A program made the position numbers and the translations under genes. Shown in pieces: positions 47,259 through 59,012 of a DNA stretch of 64,000 nucleotides. Under the pieces are notes generated by a model, which was given only the letters and a program-made list of their open reading frames with translations, was not told the origin of the DNA and made no database searches. The stretch's first letter is position 1. The number at the start of each line of letters is the position of its first letter. Source of the DNA: Minicystis rosea (GTDB lineage: Bacteria > Myxococcota_A > Polyangia > Polyangiales > Polyangiaceae); the NCBI GenBank assembly GCA_001931535.1, contig CP016211.1, positions 10,338,377-10,402,376 of the forward strand, in the 5' to 3' direction.

Positions 47259-49366
47259 GCGTGCCCCCCGTGGGCTTGCCGCGCGATCCAGCGCAGTGGC
47301 TGGCCCTCGCGCTGGCCCTCGCCGTCGTGGCCGTTGCTCCGCGCCTCTTCCGCGCTTCCCCGCGGCCTCGTCTCTTCGTCGCCCTCGCCGCCGTCGTCGC
47401 GACCGCGCTCTCCGCGGCCTACGTCGTCGTCTACCTCCGCGGCGGCCCGCGCATCATCGACGCCGCCAGCTACTTCCTCGAAGCGCGCGGCTTCGCCGGA
47501 GGGCGCCTCTCGTTCCCGCTCGCGGAGCCCGAGACCTCGGTCCTCGGGCGCTTCCTCGTGCGCAGCGAGCACCAAGACGGCCCGCACGCCGCCGTCATCT
47601 TTCCCCCTGGTTTCCCGGCGATCCTCGCCCTCGGCTTCCTCGCGCGCGCGCCGCTCGCGGTGGGTCCGATCCTCGCGGCCGCGATCACCGTCGCCACCTT
47701 CGACCTCGCCCGCCACCTCGCGAAGAGCCTGCGAGCGCCGAGCGCGCCCTCGATCCCCGCGCTCGCGGTGACCTTCTCCGTCGTCTGCGCCGCGCTCCGC
47801 TACCACACCGCCGACACCATGTCGCACGGCCTCTCCGCGCTGTGCGTCGCCGCCGCGCTGGCGCTGACCTTCCACGCCCTCGACGCGCACGCCCTCCCGC
47901 GCCGCGCCGCCGCGCTCGGCGCCGCCGCGGGGCTCGCGGCCGGCTGGCTCTTCGCGACGCGACCCATGAGCGCGCTCGCGCTCGCCGTCACGCTCGCCTT
48001 CATCGTCCTCCGCGACGACGCAGTCCCCCACGCGCTCGCGCGAGCCCACCTCGTCCTCGCGCTGGCCGCCGGCGCCGTCCCCGGCGTGTGCCTCTTCTTC
48101 GCCCACCAACACGCGGCCACCGGCGCGTGGGGCGTGTCCTCGCAGCAGCTCTATTACGCCGTCGGCGACGGCCCGCCCGGGTGCTTTCGCTACGGCTTCG
48201 GTGCCAATATCGGCTGCCTCGGCGAGCACGGTGATTTCGTGGAGGCGCGCCTCCGCGACGGTTTCGGCCTGATCGCCGCGGCCGGCACCACGCTGCGCCG
48301 CCTCAAGCTGCACCTCGTCGATCCCTTGAACCTCGAGCCCCTCGCGCTCCTCGTGCCGGCGGGCGCCTTCGTGGCGCGGCGATCACGGCGCGGCCGAGCC
48401 CTCGGGCTCGCGGTGCTCGCGCAGATCGCCGCCTACGTTCCCTTCTATTTCGACGGCAATTACCCGGCGGGCGGCGCGCGCTTCTTCTGCGATGTCCTGC
48501 CGGTGGAGCATGCCCTCGCCGCCGTCGCCGTCGCCGCCTTCGCGGCCCGAAAGCGCGCGCCCGAGCGCTGGGCCGCCGCCGCGATCGCGCTCGCCCTCGT
48601 GGGCTTCGCGGTGCGGGCCGGCTTCGATCACGCGCAGCTCCGTGATCGCGAGGGCGGCCGTCCACTGTTCGCGGCCGCCGATCTCTCGCGCGCCGGCGTC
48701 ACCCGCGGCCTCGTCTTCGTCGACACCGATCACGGCTTCGCCATCGCCCACGATCCTTGGAGCTCGAACGATCTCGCCTTCGCGCGCTCCCACGGCGACG
48801 CCCTCGACCGCTTCACCTGGGAGGCGCACGGCCGCCCGCCCGCGTATCTCCACCACGTCGTCCTCCCGCCCGACGGCGGCCCCGCGATCGTACGCGTCGA
48901 TCCCCTCACCTTCCCGCCGAGCGAGACGCTCGTGATCGAAGGCGAATCACTCTGGCCTCCCCTCGCGCAGTCCCACGGCTTCGCCCAGCCTGCATGGGCC
49001 TCGGGCACGTGCGCGTCCGGTGGCCGGTGGCTCGCGCTGCGCGGCGACGGCACCGCGCATCCATCGTCGTTCACCGTCGCGTTGCCGGCCTCTTTTCTCG
49101 CGGGTCGATCGCTCTCGCCGCGGGTCGCGGGCCTCGCCGGCGCGCGGGGCGAGGTCCGTCTCCAGGCCGACGGCGTCGAAGCCCGCATTTGGCGTTTCGA
49201 GCTACCGGGCGAGCCCGGCCCCGCCTGTCTCGACCTTCCGCCCACGCTCGTCCCGCGCGGCGCCCGTCATCTTCGCCTCGAAATCACGGCGCCGTCCGTA
49301 CCGTCGGCGCAGCGCGGCGCGGTCGCGCTCGACTGGATCCTCGTGCTTCCGCGCGAAATCGATTGA
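47255..49366 (+). CDS. Second polytopic glycosyltransferase-like membrane protein
   Basis: About 703 residues from the GTG at 47255, whose bases overlap the preceding stop (GTGA). Around ten membrane helices span residues 10-480, with a first loop containing IIDAASYFLEARGFAGG and DGPHAAVIFPPGFPAILALG, the ArnT/GT39-like pattern. The C-terminal third is soluble, with cysteine-containing beta-rich sequence (ASGTCASGGRWLALRG). It shares architecture, but not obvious sequence identity, with its neighbour, so the pair may act on the same glycan. The frame is open upstream but overlaps the first gene. Confidence 0.85.
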   Translation: MSVPPVGLPRDPAQWLALALALAVVAVAPRLFRASPRPRLFVALAAVVATALSAAYVVVYLRGGPRIIDAASYFLEARGFAGGRLSFPLAEPETSVLGRFLVRSEHQDGPHAAVIFPPGFPAILALGFLARAPLAVGPILAAAITVATFDLARHLAKSLRAPSAPSIPALAVTFSVVCAALRYHTADTMSHGLSALCVAAALALTFHALDAHALPRRAAALGAAAGLAAGWLFATRPMSALALAVTLAFIVLRDDAVPHALARAHLVLALAAGAVPGVCLFFAHQHAATGAWGVSSQQLYYAVGDGPPGCFRYGFGANIGCLGEHGDFVEARLRDGFGLIAAAGTTLRRLKLHLVDPLNLEPLALLVPAGAFVARRSRRGRALGLAVLAQIAAYVPFYFDGNYPAGGARFFCDVLPVEHALAAVAVAAFAARKRAPERWAAAAIALALVGFAVRAGFDHAQLRDREGGRPLFAAADLSRAGVTRGLVFVDTDHGFAIAHDPWSSNDLAFARSHGDALDRFTWEAHGRPPAYLHHVVLPPDGGPAIVRVDPLTFPPSETLVIEGESLWPPLAQSHGFAQPAWASGTCASGGRWLALRGDGTAHPSSFTVALPASFLAGRSLSPRVAGLAGARGEVRLQADGVEARIWRFELPGEPGPACLDLPPTLVPRGARHLRLEITAPSVPSAQRGAVALDWILVLPREID

Positions 49367-49440
49367 CGCCCCGTTTGGAAGCATGTGATTTTCATGAGAG
49401 TTTTTGGGTAAGGGTGGGCTCCGCGATCCCGGGGGTCGGG
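49363..49440 (+). promoter_or_regulatory. Probable promoter region of the HU gene
   Basis: This stretch contains a TTGACG at 49363-49368 overlapping the previous stop and an unusually AT-rich CATGTGATTTTCATGAG near 49382, with CATG repeated on both sides. No good -10 at 17-base spacing is visible, so promoter assignment is tentative. Confidence 0.3.
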
Positions 49441-49471
49441 CGGCGCGGGCGCACCGGGGGCAGGACGTGAC

Positions 49472-49801
49472 ATGACCAAGAGCGAGCTCATCGACGCGAT
49501 CGCGGGACGGGGAGAGCTCACGAAGGCCCGCGCCGAGCTGGTCGTCAACTGCGTCTTCGACGCGATGACGGAAGCGCTCCAGCGAGGTGAAGGCATCGAG
49601 ATCCGCGGCTTCGGCAGCTTCACCGTGCGGCCGTACAAGCCGTACAACGGCCGCAACCCGCGCACGGGTCAGCCCGTGCCGGTGCCGGCCAAGCGGCTCC
49701 CCTTCTTCAAGGTCGGCAAAGACTTGAAGGAGCTGGTCAACAACAGCCGCGGCTTCGAGATCTCCGGCGGCGACGACGCCGACGACGACGACGACGAGTG
49801 A
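49472..49801 (+). CDS. HU-family DNA-binding protein with acidic tail
   Basis: A 109-residue nucleoid protein of the HU/IHF family that binds and bends DNA. The N-terminal helices (MTKSELIDAIAG, LVVNCVFDAMTEAL) and the beta-arm with GFGSFTVRPYKPYNGRNPRT are canonical. GRNPRTG carries the arm-tip proline that intercalates. After residue 95 the family normally ends; here a tail GGDDADDDDDE is added. The acidic tail may weaken nonspecific binding. It lies 105 bases after the glycosyltransferase genes, preceded by an AT-rich leader, and is followed by a hairpin repeat array. It probably has its own promoter. Confidence 0.94.
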   Translation: MTKSELIDAIAGRGELTKARAELVVNCVFDAMTEALQRGEGIEIRGFGSFTVRPYKPYNGRNPRTGQPVPVPAKRLPFFKVGKDLKELVNNSRGFEISGGDDADDDDDE

Positions 49802-49842
49802 TCCTCCCGCGCGCAGCCCTCGACGGGCCGCGTGCTGATCGC

Positions 49843-50031
49843 GATCACGATGGGGCCGCAAGCGGCCCCAAAACCCGGCCGGACAAGCCGGCCTCGATCA
49901 CGATGGGGCCGCAAGCGGCCCCAAAACCCGGCCGGACAAGCCGGCCTCGATCACGATGGGGCCGCAAGCGGCCCCAAAACCCGGCCGGACAAGCCGGCCT
50001 CGATCACGATGGGGCCGCAAGCGGCCGTGAT
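49843..50031. repeat. Tandem array of the two-hairpin repeat (three 53-bp units plus a partial fourth)
   Basis: The 53-bp unit GATCACGATG...CGGCCTC is repeated identically at 49843, 49896 and 49949, and partially at 50002. Each unit has GGGGCCGCAAGCGGCCCC (stem 7, loop CAAG) and GGCCGGACAAGCCGGCC (stem 6, loop ACAAG). The rest of the gap, 50032-50209, holds no supported gene and leads to tyrS. Confidence 0.95.
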
Positions 50032-50209
50032 CCCAGTCGCGCGTGAGCGAAGCACGCGCACGTGCCGTGATGCGCAGCACGCGCCGGAGCCGGCTTCCGT
50101 CGTCGGCGCCAAGACGGCCGGCAATCGTCCGCGATTTCGAACGAGGCCGATCGACGGCCGGAGCTCACAGCCGGCTTGCGCTCCGACGGCGTCTGGATAA
50201 ACCGGGGTC

Positions 50210-51484
50210 ATGCTCCCCGCCGAACGCCAGATCGAGATCCTCTGTCGCGGTGTCGTCGACCTTCATGTCCGCGCCGAGCTCGAAGAGCGCCTCCGCTCCG
50301 GGCGTCCGCTGCGGGTCAAAGCGGGCTTCGATCCCACGCGCCCCGACCTCCACCTCGGCCACACGGTGCTGATGCAGAAGATGCGTCAGTTCCAGGACCT
50401 CGGGCACACGGTGGTCTTCCTCGTCGGCGACTTCACCGCCATGGTCGGCGATCCCACCGGCCGCAACGAGCTCCGCCCCACGCTCACGCGCGAAGCCGTC
50501 CTTTCGGCGGCCAAGACGTACCAGGAGCAGGCCTTCAAGGTCCTCGATCGCGAGAAGACCGAGGTCCGTTACAACTCCGAGTGGCTCGACAAGATGGGCC
50601 CTCTGCAGATGATCGAGCTCACCGCCAAGTACACCGTCTCGCGCATGCTCGAGCGCGACGACTTCACCAAGCGCTTCAAGGGCGGCGTGCCCATCTTCGT
50701 GCACGAGTTCCTCTACCCGCTGCTCCAGGCCTACGACTCGGTCGCGCTCGACGCCGACATCGAGCTCGGCGGCACCGATCAGCTCTTCAACCTCCTCGTC
50801 GGCCGCGACCTCATGCCGCGCTACGGCAAGCCCGGCCAGCTCGTGATGACCACGCCCATCCTCGAGGGCACGGACGCGCGCCTCGTCGACGGCAAGATCA
50901 CCGGCAAGAAGATGTCGAAGAGCGCCGACAACTACGTCGGCGTCAGCGAGCCGCCCTTCGACATGCTGCAGAAGCTCATGCTCGTCGACGACGCCGTCAT
51001 CTGGCGTTACCTCGACCTGCTCTCGGCGATGTCGAACGAAGAGATCGCCGCCCTCCGCGCCGACGTGGCCGCAGGCCGCACCACCATCATCAAGGTGAAG
51101 GAGAGCTTCGCGAAGGAGATCGTGACCCGCTTCCACTCGGCCGAAGCCGCCGACGCCGCGCTCGCACGCCGCCACAACGTGGCCGCCGGCGGCCTGCCCG
51201 AGACCATCGCCGAGCACGACATCATGGTCGACGGCGACGGCATCTGGCTGAGCAAGGTCCTCAAGCTCGCGGGCCTCGCCGAGTCGACGAGCAAGGGTAT
51301 CAACCTCGTGACCGGCGGCGCCGTGTACCTCGCGGACGCGACCGATCCGAGCATCACGCGTGAAGCCCTGCCAGCGGCGCTCGTCCAGACGAAGAACGAC
51401 AAGCAGAACCTCGAGAAGGGCAAGCGCTACCTCTTGCGCGTGGGCTCGAAGAACCGCCAGTTCGCCTTCGTCAACGTCCGGTGA
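50210..51484 (+). CDS. tyrS: Tyrosine--tRNA ligase
   Basis: A 424-residue class I aminoacyl-tRNA synthetase that attaches tyrosine to its tRNA using ATP. The HIGH-type motif is HLGH at 48-51 and KMSKS is at 234-238. Other family stretches are FLVGDFTAMVGDPTGR and the tyrosine-binding AYDSVALDADIELGGTDQ. A C-terminal S4-type RNA-binding domain (LSKVLKLAGLAESTSKG) ends it. HLGHTVLM, rather than the HIGH of TyrS type 1, together with the other motifs, places it in the TyrZ-like subgroup. The stop overlaps a GTG start of the next gene (GTGA), so the following gene is coupled. Confidence 0.97.
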   Translation: MLPAERQIEILCRGVVDLHVRAELEERLRSGRPLRVKAGFDPTRPDLHLGHTVLMQKMRQFQDLGHTVVFLVGDFTAMVGDPTGRNELRPTLTREAVLSAAKTYQEQAFKVLDREKTEVRYNSEWLDKMGPLQMIELTAKYTVSRMLERDDFTKRFKGGVPIFVHEFLYPLLQAYDSVALDADIELGGTDQLFNLLVGRDLMPRYGKPGQLVMTTPILEGTDARLVDGKITGKKMSKSADNYVGVSEPPFDMLQKLMLVDDAVIWRYLDLLSAMSNEEIAALRADVAAGRTTIIKVKESFAKEIVTRFHSAEAADAALARRHNVAAGGLPETIAEHDIMVDGDGIWLSKVLKLAGLAESTSKGINLVTGGAVYLADATDPSITREALPAALVQTKNDKQNLEKGKRYLLRVGSKNRQFAFVNVR

Positions 51485-52562
51485 GGCGCGTGCGCCGCGC
51501 AACCGCGGGCGACGCCCAACCCCTGCACGCGATCGCGGCCGGCCCGCGATCGCGGCTCGCTCGCCGCGGCTTCCTCGCGGCGGCGGCGTCGCTCCTCGCG
51601 GCCTGCGGCAACGCCGCCACGGTCCCACCGCCGGCCCCGAAGCCGGCGGAGCCGCCGCCGCTGCGCGTCCCCGATCTCGCCGCCCTGCTGCCCCTCGCGC
51701 AGCTCCGCTGGGCCATCTTCGCCAAGCCCGCGAAATCGCGGCCATCCCCTGGCTCATCCCGGCCATCGCCCGCATCGCGCCGGAGGAGAACCTCGCCCGC
51801 TTCACCGCGCACCTCGGCTTCGATCTCCGCCAGATCCCCGAGGCCATCATCGCGAGCTACGCCGGCGAGGGCGGCGATTCGATCCTCTACCTCGTGCGTC
51901 ACAACGGCGATCGCGTGGCCATCGAGCGCCAGTTCCGCGCCCGCTTCACGGGCAACGAGCACCGCGCCGTCGAGCGCCCCGACGTGATCCGGGTCTCCGG
52001 CAAGATCGGCAACACCCCCGCGACCCTGGTGGTGCTCGGCGGCGACGTCGCCGGCTTTCAGATCGGCGGCAGCGCCTCGCGCGGCCCCGCGCGCATCGCG
52101 TCGCTCTACGCGCTCGATCGCCTGAAGAAGTCGCCCACCCTCATGAGCGAAGATCCGCTCAAAGCGCTGGCCACCCGCCTCGGCCCGGCGCCCTTCCGGG
52201 CCTTCGCGGTGGGCCCGTTCGAGGGCGAGCTCGCCCGCGGCGCGCGCGGCCTGCTCGCGGGCGCGACGGCCATCGGCTGCGCCGTGCGCCCGAGCGCGCG
52301 CGAAGGCCTCCTCGCCTCCATCGCGGTCGCCGGTGACTTCAGCAAGAGCGGCGAGCCCGCCTCCCGCGAGCTCACCGCCGCCTGGACCGATCTCGCGCGC
52401 GGCTCCTTCGGCCACATGCTCGGCCTCGACACCCCCATCGAGCCCCCGCTGGCGACGCACGGCACGGACGCCGTGACCATCGCCGTCGAGCTCGATCCCA
52501 ACAAGCTTGCCAGAGGCATCGCCTCCCTGACGAGCGCGCGGCTCGAAGAGATCATGCGCTGA
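51481..52562 (+). CDS. Tat-type lipoprotein of unknown function, apparent frameshift at 51727-51729
   Basis: It starts at a GTG overlapping the tyrS stop. The N-terminus has a twin-arginine signal, LARRGFLAAAASLLAAC, ending in a lipobox. A Pro-rich linker follows. At 51727 the first frame turns into low-complexity Ser/Arg sequence. The adjacent frame carries coherent protein to 52562: ARIAPEENLARFTAHLG, DGDRVAIERQF-like strands, and a helical FGHMLGLDTPIEPP. One extra C in AAGCCCGCG restores about 360 residues. The family is not recognised. The likely function is envelope-associated; the frame break may be a consensus error rather than a mutation. Confidence 0.7.
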
Positions 52563-52586
52563 GCGCGGTTTCCTGCCAGCGCGCGC

Positions 52587-52928
52587 TCATCCCGTCTCGG
52601 GGTGCTCTCGGTCGTAGCGCGCCGCCTCGGCGTGATACGCCTCGCTCGGCCGCTCCAGCGTGCGATCGTTCAACCAGTACATGCCGCCGTGGATCCTGAG
52701 CATGGCCCAGTGCCAGGCGATGTCGTGGAACACGAGGCCGCGGTTCGGATGGGTTGCGGGTTGGTATTCGTAGGCGAGGAGCGCCTCTCGCTCCGCCTCG
52801 GCGGGGGTCATCCCGCCGAGCTCGCGCAAGCACCACGCAAACAGGTGCCGTTCACGGTCGAGATAGCGACGATACTCGTCCTCCAGCTCACACCAGGGTG
52901 ACAGGTTCGTCTCTTCGTCGTCGTCCAC
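52587..52928 (-). CDS. Small hypothetical protein
   Basis: A 113-residue soluble protein, rich in Trp, Glu and Arg. Predicted largely helical: LEDEYRRYLDRERHLFAWCL, then PAEAEREALLAYEYQP, and DIAWHWAMLRIHGGMYWLN. No signal peptide or recognised family. It lies between the convergent lipoprotein gene and the zinc-ribbon gene, which is 18 bases upstream on the same strand, so both may be co-transcribed. The clean helical pattern and conserved-looking tryptophans support a real gene. Confidence 0.65.
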   Translation of the reverse strand: MDDDEETNLSPWCELEDEYRRYLDRERHLFAWCLRELGGMTPAEAEREALLAYEYQPATHPNRGLVFHDIAWHWAMLRIHGGMYWLNDRTLERPSEAYHAEAARYDREHPETG

Positions 52929-52946
52929 GATCGGCCCCGCGCGTCG

Positions 52947-53123
52947 TCAGCGGCGGCCCTTGAAGCCCATCATGTTCTGGACGACGGCTTCGCTCTCTTC
53001 GGCGATGGCGCCTTCTTCCTTGAGGCGGTCCGCGCAGTCTTCGCACATCTTCTTCTTCTTGCCGGCCACCTTGACGGTCTTCAGCTCGTCCGCCTCGTTC
53101 CCGCACTCTTTACACGTCGCCAT
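52947..53123 (-). CDS. 58-residue zinc-ribbon-like miniprotein
   Basis: A very small protein with four cysteines in CxxC pairs: Cys4 and Cys7 (CKEC), Cys27 and Cys30 (CEDC). Together they form a single zinc ribbon. A basic GKKKK lies between them and an acidic helix follows. The second of two adjacent ATGs (53123) is preferred because AAGGAG is six bases before it. Function unknown; such ribbons bind nucleic acid or protein. It lies just upstream of a hypothetical gene and downstream of PPDK on the same strand, but is separated from PPDK by 122 bases. Confidence 0.75.
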   Translation of the reverse strand: MATCKECGNEADELKTVKVAGKKKKMCEDCADRLKEEGAIAEESEAVVQNMMGFKGRR

Positions 53124-53245
53124 CATCGTCTCCTTCGACTCGGCTGCACCGCGCGCCCGCGCTTTCGGCGCGGACGCGATCTCGGTCTCTCGGGGGCTCG
53201 ATCCCGTGCTTTGTAGCGCCCGCCGATGCAGGCGCGAGACCCGCG

Positions 53246-55999
<2,754 letters not shown>

Positions 56000-56309
56000 A
56001 CGTCCTCTCGCACCGCGGCCTCGCGACCGCTCGCGCCCGGACGCTAGACCGAGTGGCGAAGAGGGTCCAGGCGGACGCCGCCCACCCACCATGCGCACCG
56101 CGCCCTCCGCGCGCGAGCCGGCCACGGGGCCGACCGCACCTCCCCGGCGGCCCGATCTTCCGTCAAATCCGGCCCGACCGGCCGATCCGCGGGGAGCCGA
56201 ATCGGCCGGCCGGGCACGGCCCTCGTTCCGTCGTGAAACGGAACGACCACGTCGCCCTCATGAGGTGGATGGTGGAGAAGGCGACGAAGCTCGAACCCCC
56301 GCAGCGCGA
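56000..56309. other. Intergenic region upstream of ppdK
   Basis: No supported gene. It includes an inverted-type CGGCCGGCC stretch near 56200 and probably the ppdK promoter, which cannot be named. ORFs here are repeat or Pro/Arg artefacts. Confidence 0.4.
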
Positions 56310-56656
56310 GGCTTGCCGGCAAGCAACACGGACCGGAAACGGTCGGGGAAGGCTTCCCGGCAAGCAACACGGACCGGAAACGGTGAACCGAGGCTTGCCG
56401 GCAAGGCCATGACCACCGGAAACGGTGCCCCGAGCCTTGCCGGCAAGGCACCCGAAGCCGGCGATTGGGCAGGGAAGGCTTGCCGGCAAGGCCATGACCA
56501 CCGGAAACGGTGCCCCGAGCCTTGCCGGCAAGGACACGAGCACCGGAAACGGTAGAGGGAGGCTTGCCGGCAAGCGACACGGACCGGAAACGGTGAACCG
56601 AGGCTTGCCGGCAAGGCCATGAGCACCGGAAACGGTGGGGGAGGCTTGCCGGCAAG
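56310..56656. repeat. Array of nine CTTGCCGGCAAG palindromes with ACCGGAAACGGT half-sites
   Basis: Perfect 12-bp palindromes (one with a single change) occur at about 56312, 56352, 56393, 56436, 56479, 56521, 56562, 56603 and 56643, spaced 40-43 bases. Seven intervals contain ACCGGAAACGGT, an inverted repeat with a short loop. The intervening bases are similar, not unique. ORFs on both strands are repeat translations. Confidence 0.9.
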
Positions 56657-56729
56657 GCGCGCGTCGACGTGGATGGGTGGGGTGCGGGCCGCGATGGGCG
56701 ATGCATGTGCCGCCCATCGACGACCGCGA

Positions 56730-58643
56730 TCACAGCGTCTTCAGGTGCGGCTGCACGCGCTGGATGAGCGCGTTGATCGAGGGCCGGTAGGCGTAGTCGG
56801 AGCGCGACGAATCGACCTGCTGCACCGGGCAGATCGAGCCGGCCACGCCCTGCGGGCCGAGATCCCTGATCACGTTGAGCTGCCGGAGGCCCGGGTACGC
56901 CTTGGCGCGGGCCTGCTGGGTGCGCGTCGTGGTCGGGTTCGCGGCGTCGGTCGGCTCGCAGAGCGGGTTGTCGTTCTTCGGATCGGCGCAGTCGCACGGG
57001 TTCGGCGTGTTGACGCAATCGCGCGGGTTCACGAGCGGGAAGATGCACGCGTACTGCAGATCGTCCGGCACCACCTGCACTCCATCGACGAGGCCGGGCG
57101 TGTACTCGTGACCGTTGATTGCATCCGAGCCGGCGCCCGCCGCGTTGGTCGGCGGCGCCAGCGTGGTGCCGGTGATCGGGTTCGTGCCCGTACGCGCGTT
57201 GGGCGACTCGATCATGTGCGGATCGAGCGGCGCCACGTAGTTCGCCGGATCGCCGAGGATCACGTCCCACGTGTTGATGCCGTTGTTCTTGTGCGCCAGC
57301 TCCTCCGCGGTCTTGTAGCCCTTGGTGAGGTCTCCCGGATCGCGCGCCAGATCCTGCCAAGGCACGCCGACGATGCCGGCCAGGATCACGAGGCCCGGAT
57401 CACGCGTGCCCGCGTTCGGGTACGTCGATGGATCGAGGTTCGAGAAGACCGGGTTCGGCACCAAGTCACCCGAGCGGTTCGGCACCGTCGCCGAGGAGAG
57501 GCCGTTCACGTAGCGATCGACCGGGTAGAGGAAGTCGATGCCGAAGCGACGCTTCTGATCCCAGCAGCGCAGGTTCACGTCGTCCGTCTGGGCGTCGAGC
57601 GAGCCCGTGCAATTCGGATCCGCCGGGCAGCCCGTCTGATCCTGACCGCAGGAGCGGCAGCACTCGTCGTTCGGGTTGACGGCGCACTCGCTGCGCGGCT
57701 TGGGCAGGTAGAAGTTCTTGTTCGGGTTGCCCGGATCGCGCTGCTGCGCCGCGAACCAATATTGCCCGTACTCCTTGATGGAGCAGTCGTTCTCGTCGCT
57801 CAGCATCAGGATGGCGAGGAGCGAATCGGGGCGGAGGAAGTCCTTGCGCTCCTGCAACAGGATGTCGTCGATCCCCTGCGGCGTGGTGCGCAGGGTCGAC
57901 GGCTCGACGGTGATGGTCTGGTAGGGATCGGGATCGATGAGGAAGCGGTACCAGCTCTCGAGCTGCGACTCGTACCCGCAGCCGATCTGGCCCACACCGG
58001 TGACCATGTCCCGGATGCTCGTGGTGAAATTGGCGGTATTGGGTTCGCCCGGAGGGATCAGCTTCTGCGTCGGATCCCAAGCCAAGAACCCCTGGTTCTG
58101 GTAGGTGGACACCGTGCCGCCGCCGCACGGATCGGTGCGCGAAACGAGGTGGCCCTTGTCGTTGTTGGTCGTGTTGATCGTGCCGCCGGGACACGAGCCC
58201 GTGACCGTTTCCTGGTCCGGGCACGAGTCGGATCCATGGCCGCCGAGGCTCGTGGTGACGATGCCGACGTGGATGTCGTTGATCGGCGCGACCAAGCGCG
58301 CCGATCCGGCCGGACACATATCGAGCCCCGACGCCGGCTGATTCGCAATCGGCTGCTGGTTCGCGTCGACGCAGGGTGGGTTGGTGAGCGACGTGATCAG
58401 GTCCGACAGCGCCAGCGAGAGGATGTCCTGCTTGTCCGCCATGGACCGCGAGTTGTCGATGCCGAGCACGATGTCGACCTTGTCGACGATCGTGACGGGA
58501 GGGATCGTCCCCGTCCCCGTGCTGGTGCCGCTGCCCGTGGTGCCGGTGCCACCCGTGTTGCCGCCGACACTGCCGCTGCCGTCGCAGGCGGCGAGCGCGA
58601 GGGCGCCGAAGCCGAGGATCGTCCATGAGAGCCGTCGTTGCAT
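56730..58643 (-). CDS. Lipoprotein with von Willebrand factor A-like domain
   Basis: About 637 residues from the ATG at 58643, chosen because GGAG lies six bases before it and a lipobox LALAAC follows. Three other ATGs lie just upstream in frame. After a Gly/Thr linker, VDIVLGIDNSRSMADKQ carries the MIDAS DxSxS-like motif of a VWA domain. Later strands include IHVGIVTTSLGGHG and LLAILMLSDENDCS. The remainder is cysteine-rich (DECCRSCGQDQTGC and DCVNTPNPCDCADP). VWA proteins bind ligands through a metal ion. The protein is probably surface-exposed. The family is known in myxobacteria as a large lipoprotein group of unknown role. Confidence 0.85.
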   Translation of the reverse strand: MQRRLSWTILGFGALALAACDGSGSVGGNTGGTGTTGSGTSTGTGTIPPVTIVDKVDIVLGIDNSRSMADKQDILSLALSDLITSLTNPPCVDANQQPIANQPASGLDMCPAGSARLVAPINDIHVGIVTTSLGGHGSDSCPDQETVTGSCPGGTINTTNNDKGHLVSRTDPCGGGTVSTYQNQGFLAWDPTQKLIPPGEPNTANFTTSIRDMVTGVGQIGCGYESQLESWYRFLIDPDPYQTITVEPSTLRTTPQGIDDILLQERKDFLRPDSLLAILMLSDENDCSIKEYGQYWFAAQQRDPGNPNKNFYLPKPRSECAVNPNDECCRSCGQDQTGCPADPNCTGSLDAQTDDVNLRCWDQKRRFGIDFLYPVDRYVNGLSSATVPNRSGDLVPNPVFSNLDPSTYPNAGTRDPGLVILAGIVGVPWQDLARDPGDLTKGYKTAEELAHKNNGINTWDVILGDPANYVAPLDPHMIESPNARTGTNPITGTTLAPPTNAAGAGSDAINGHEYTPGLVDGVQVVPDDLQYACIFPLVNPRDCVNTPNPCDCADPKNDNPLCEPTDAANPTTTRTQQARAKAYPGLRQLNVIRDLGPQGVAGSICPVQQVDSSRSDYAYRPSINALIQRVQPHLKTL

Positions 58644-59012
58644 GGCCATCTCCATGAGCGTGGGCCGCTCTGGGCTCGCCACGTGACACCACGTGCCCCG
58701 TGAGCCCGCCGCTGTTGAATCCTTCGCGAAGCGCGACTGCGATCGAAGGCTCGCCGCGTGTGCCTCTCAGGGATCGAGGCTCACCGCGAGCACATGCAAA
58801 CGTGATCTCGAGGACATCGGCGCAGAGCGACTCGCGCCGCACGTCCCGTCGCGCTCCGGAGGTCCGTGGCAGGTCGCCGCCAAATCCATCACCGAAAAAT
58901 GAAGCGCGCGATCTTTTTCGCGAGGCCTCGACCCAAGACGGACGACGGAGCCGTTTCGCGCCGCGCGGAGGTCTCCCTCGACGCGGCGCTCGCGGTGCTT
59001 TCGCGCACGTCT
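58644..59012. other. 369-base intergenic region without a supported gene
   Basis: It separates two minus-strand genes. ORFs on both strands are shadows. No clear hairpin or repeat was found. It must hold the promoter of the VWA gene, but no named motif is seen. Confidence 0.4.

Noticed and set aside
56310..56656. Regular repeats resembling a CRISPR array
   Set aside because: Spacing is about 41 bases but the sequences between palindromes are similar to each other, not unique spacers, the repeat is only 12 bases, and no cas gene is near.
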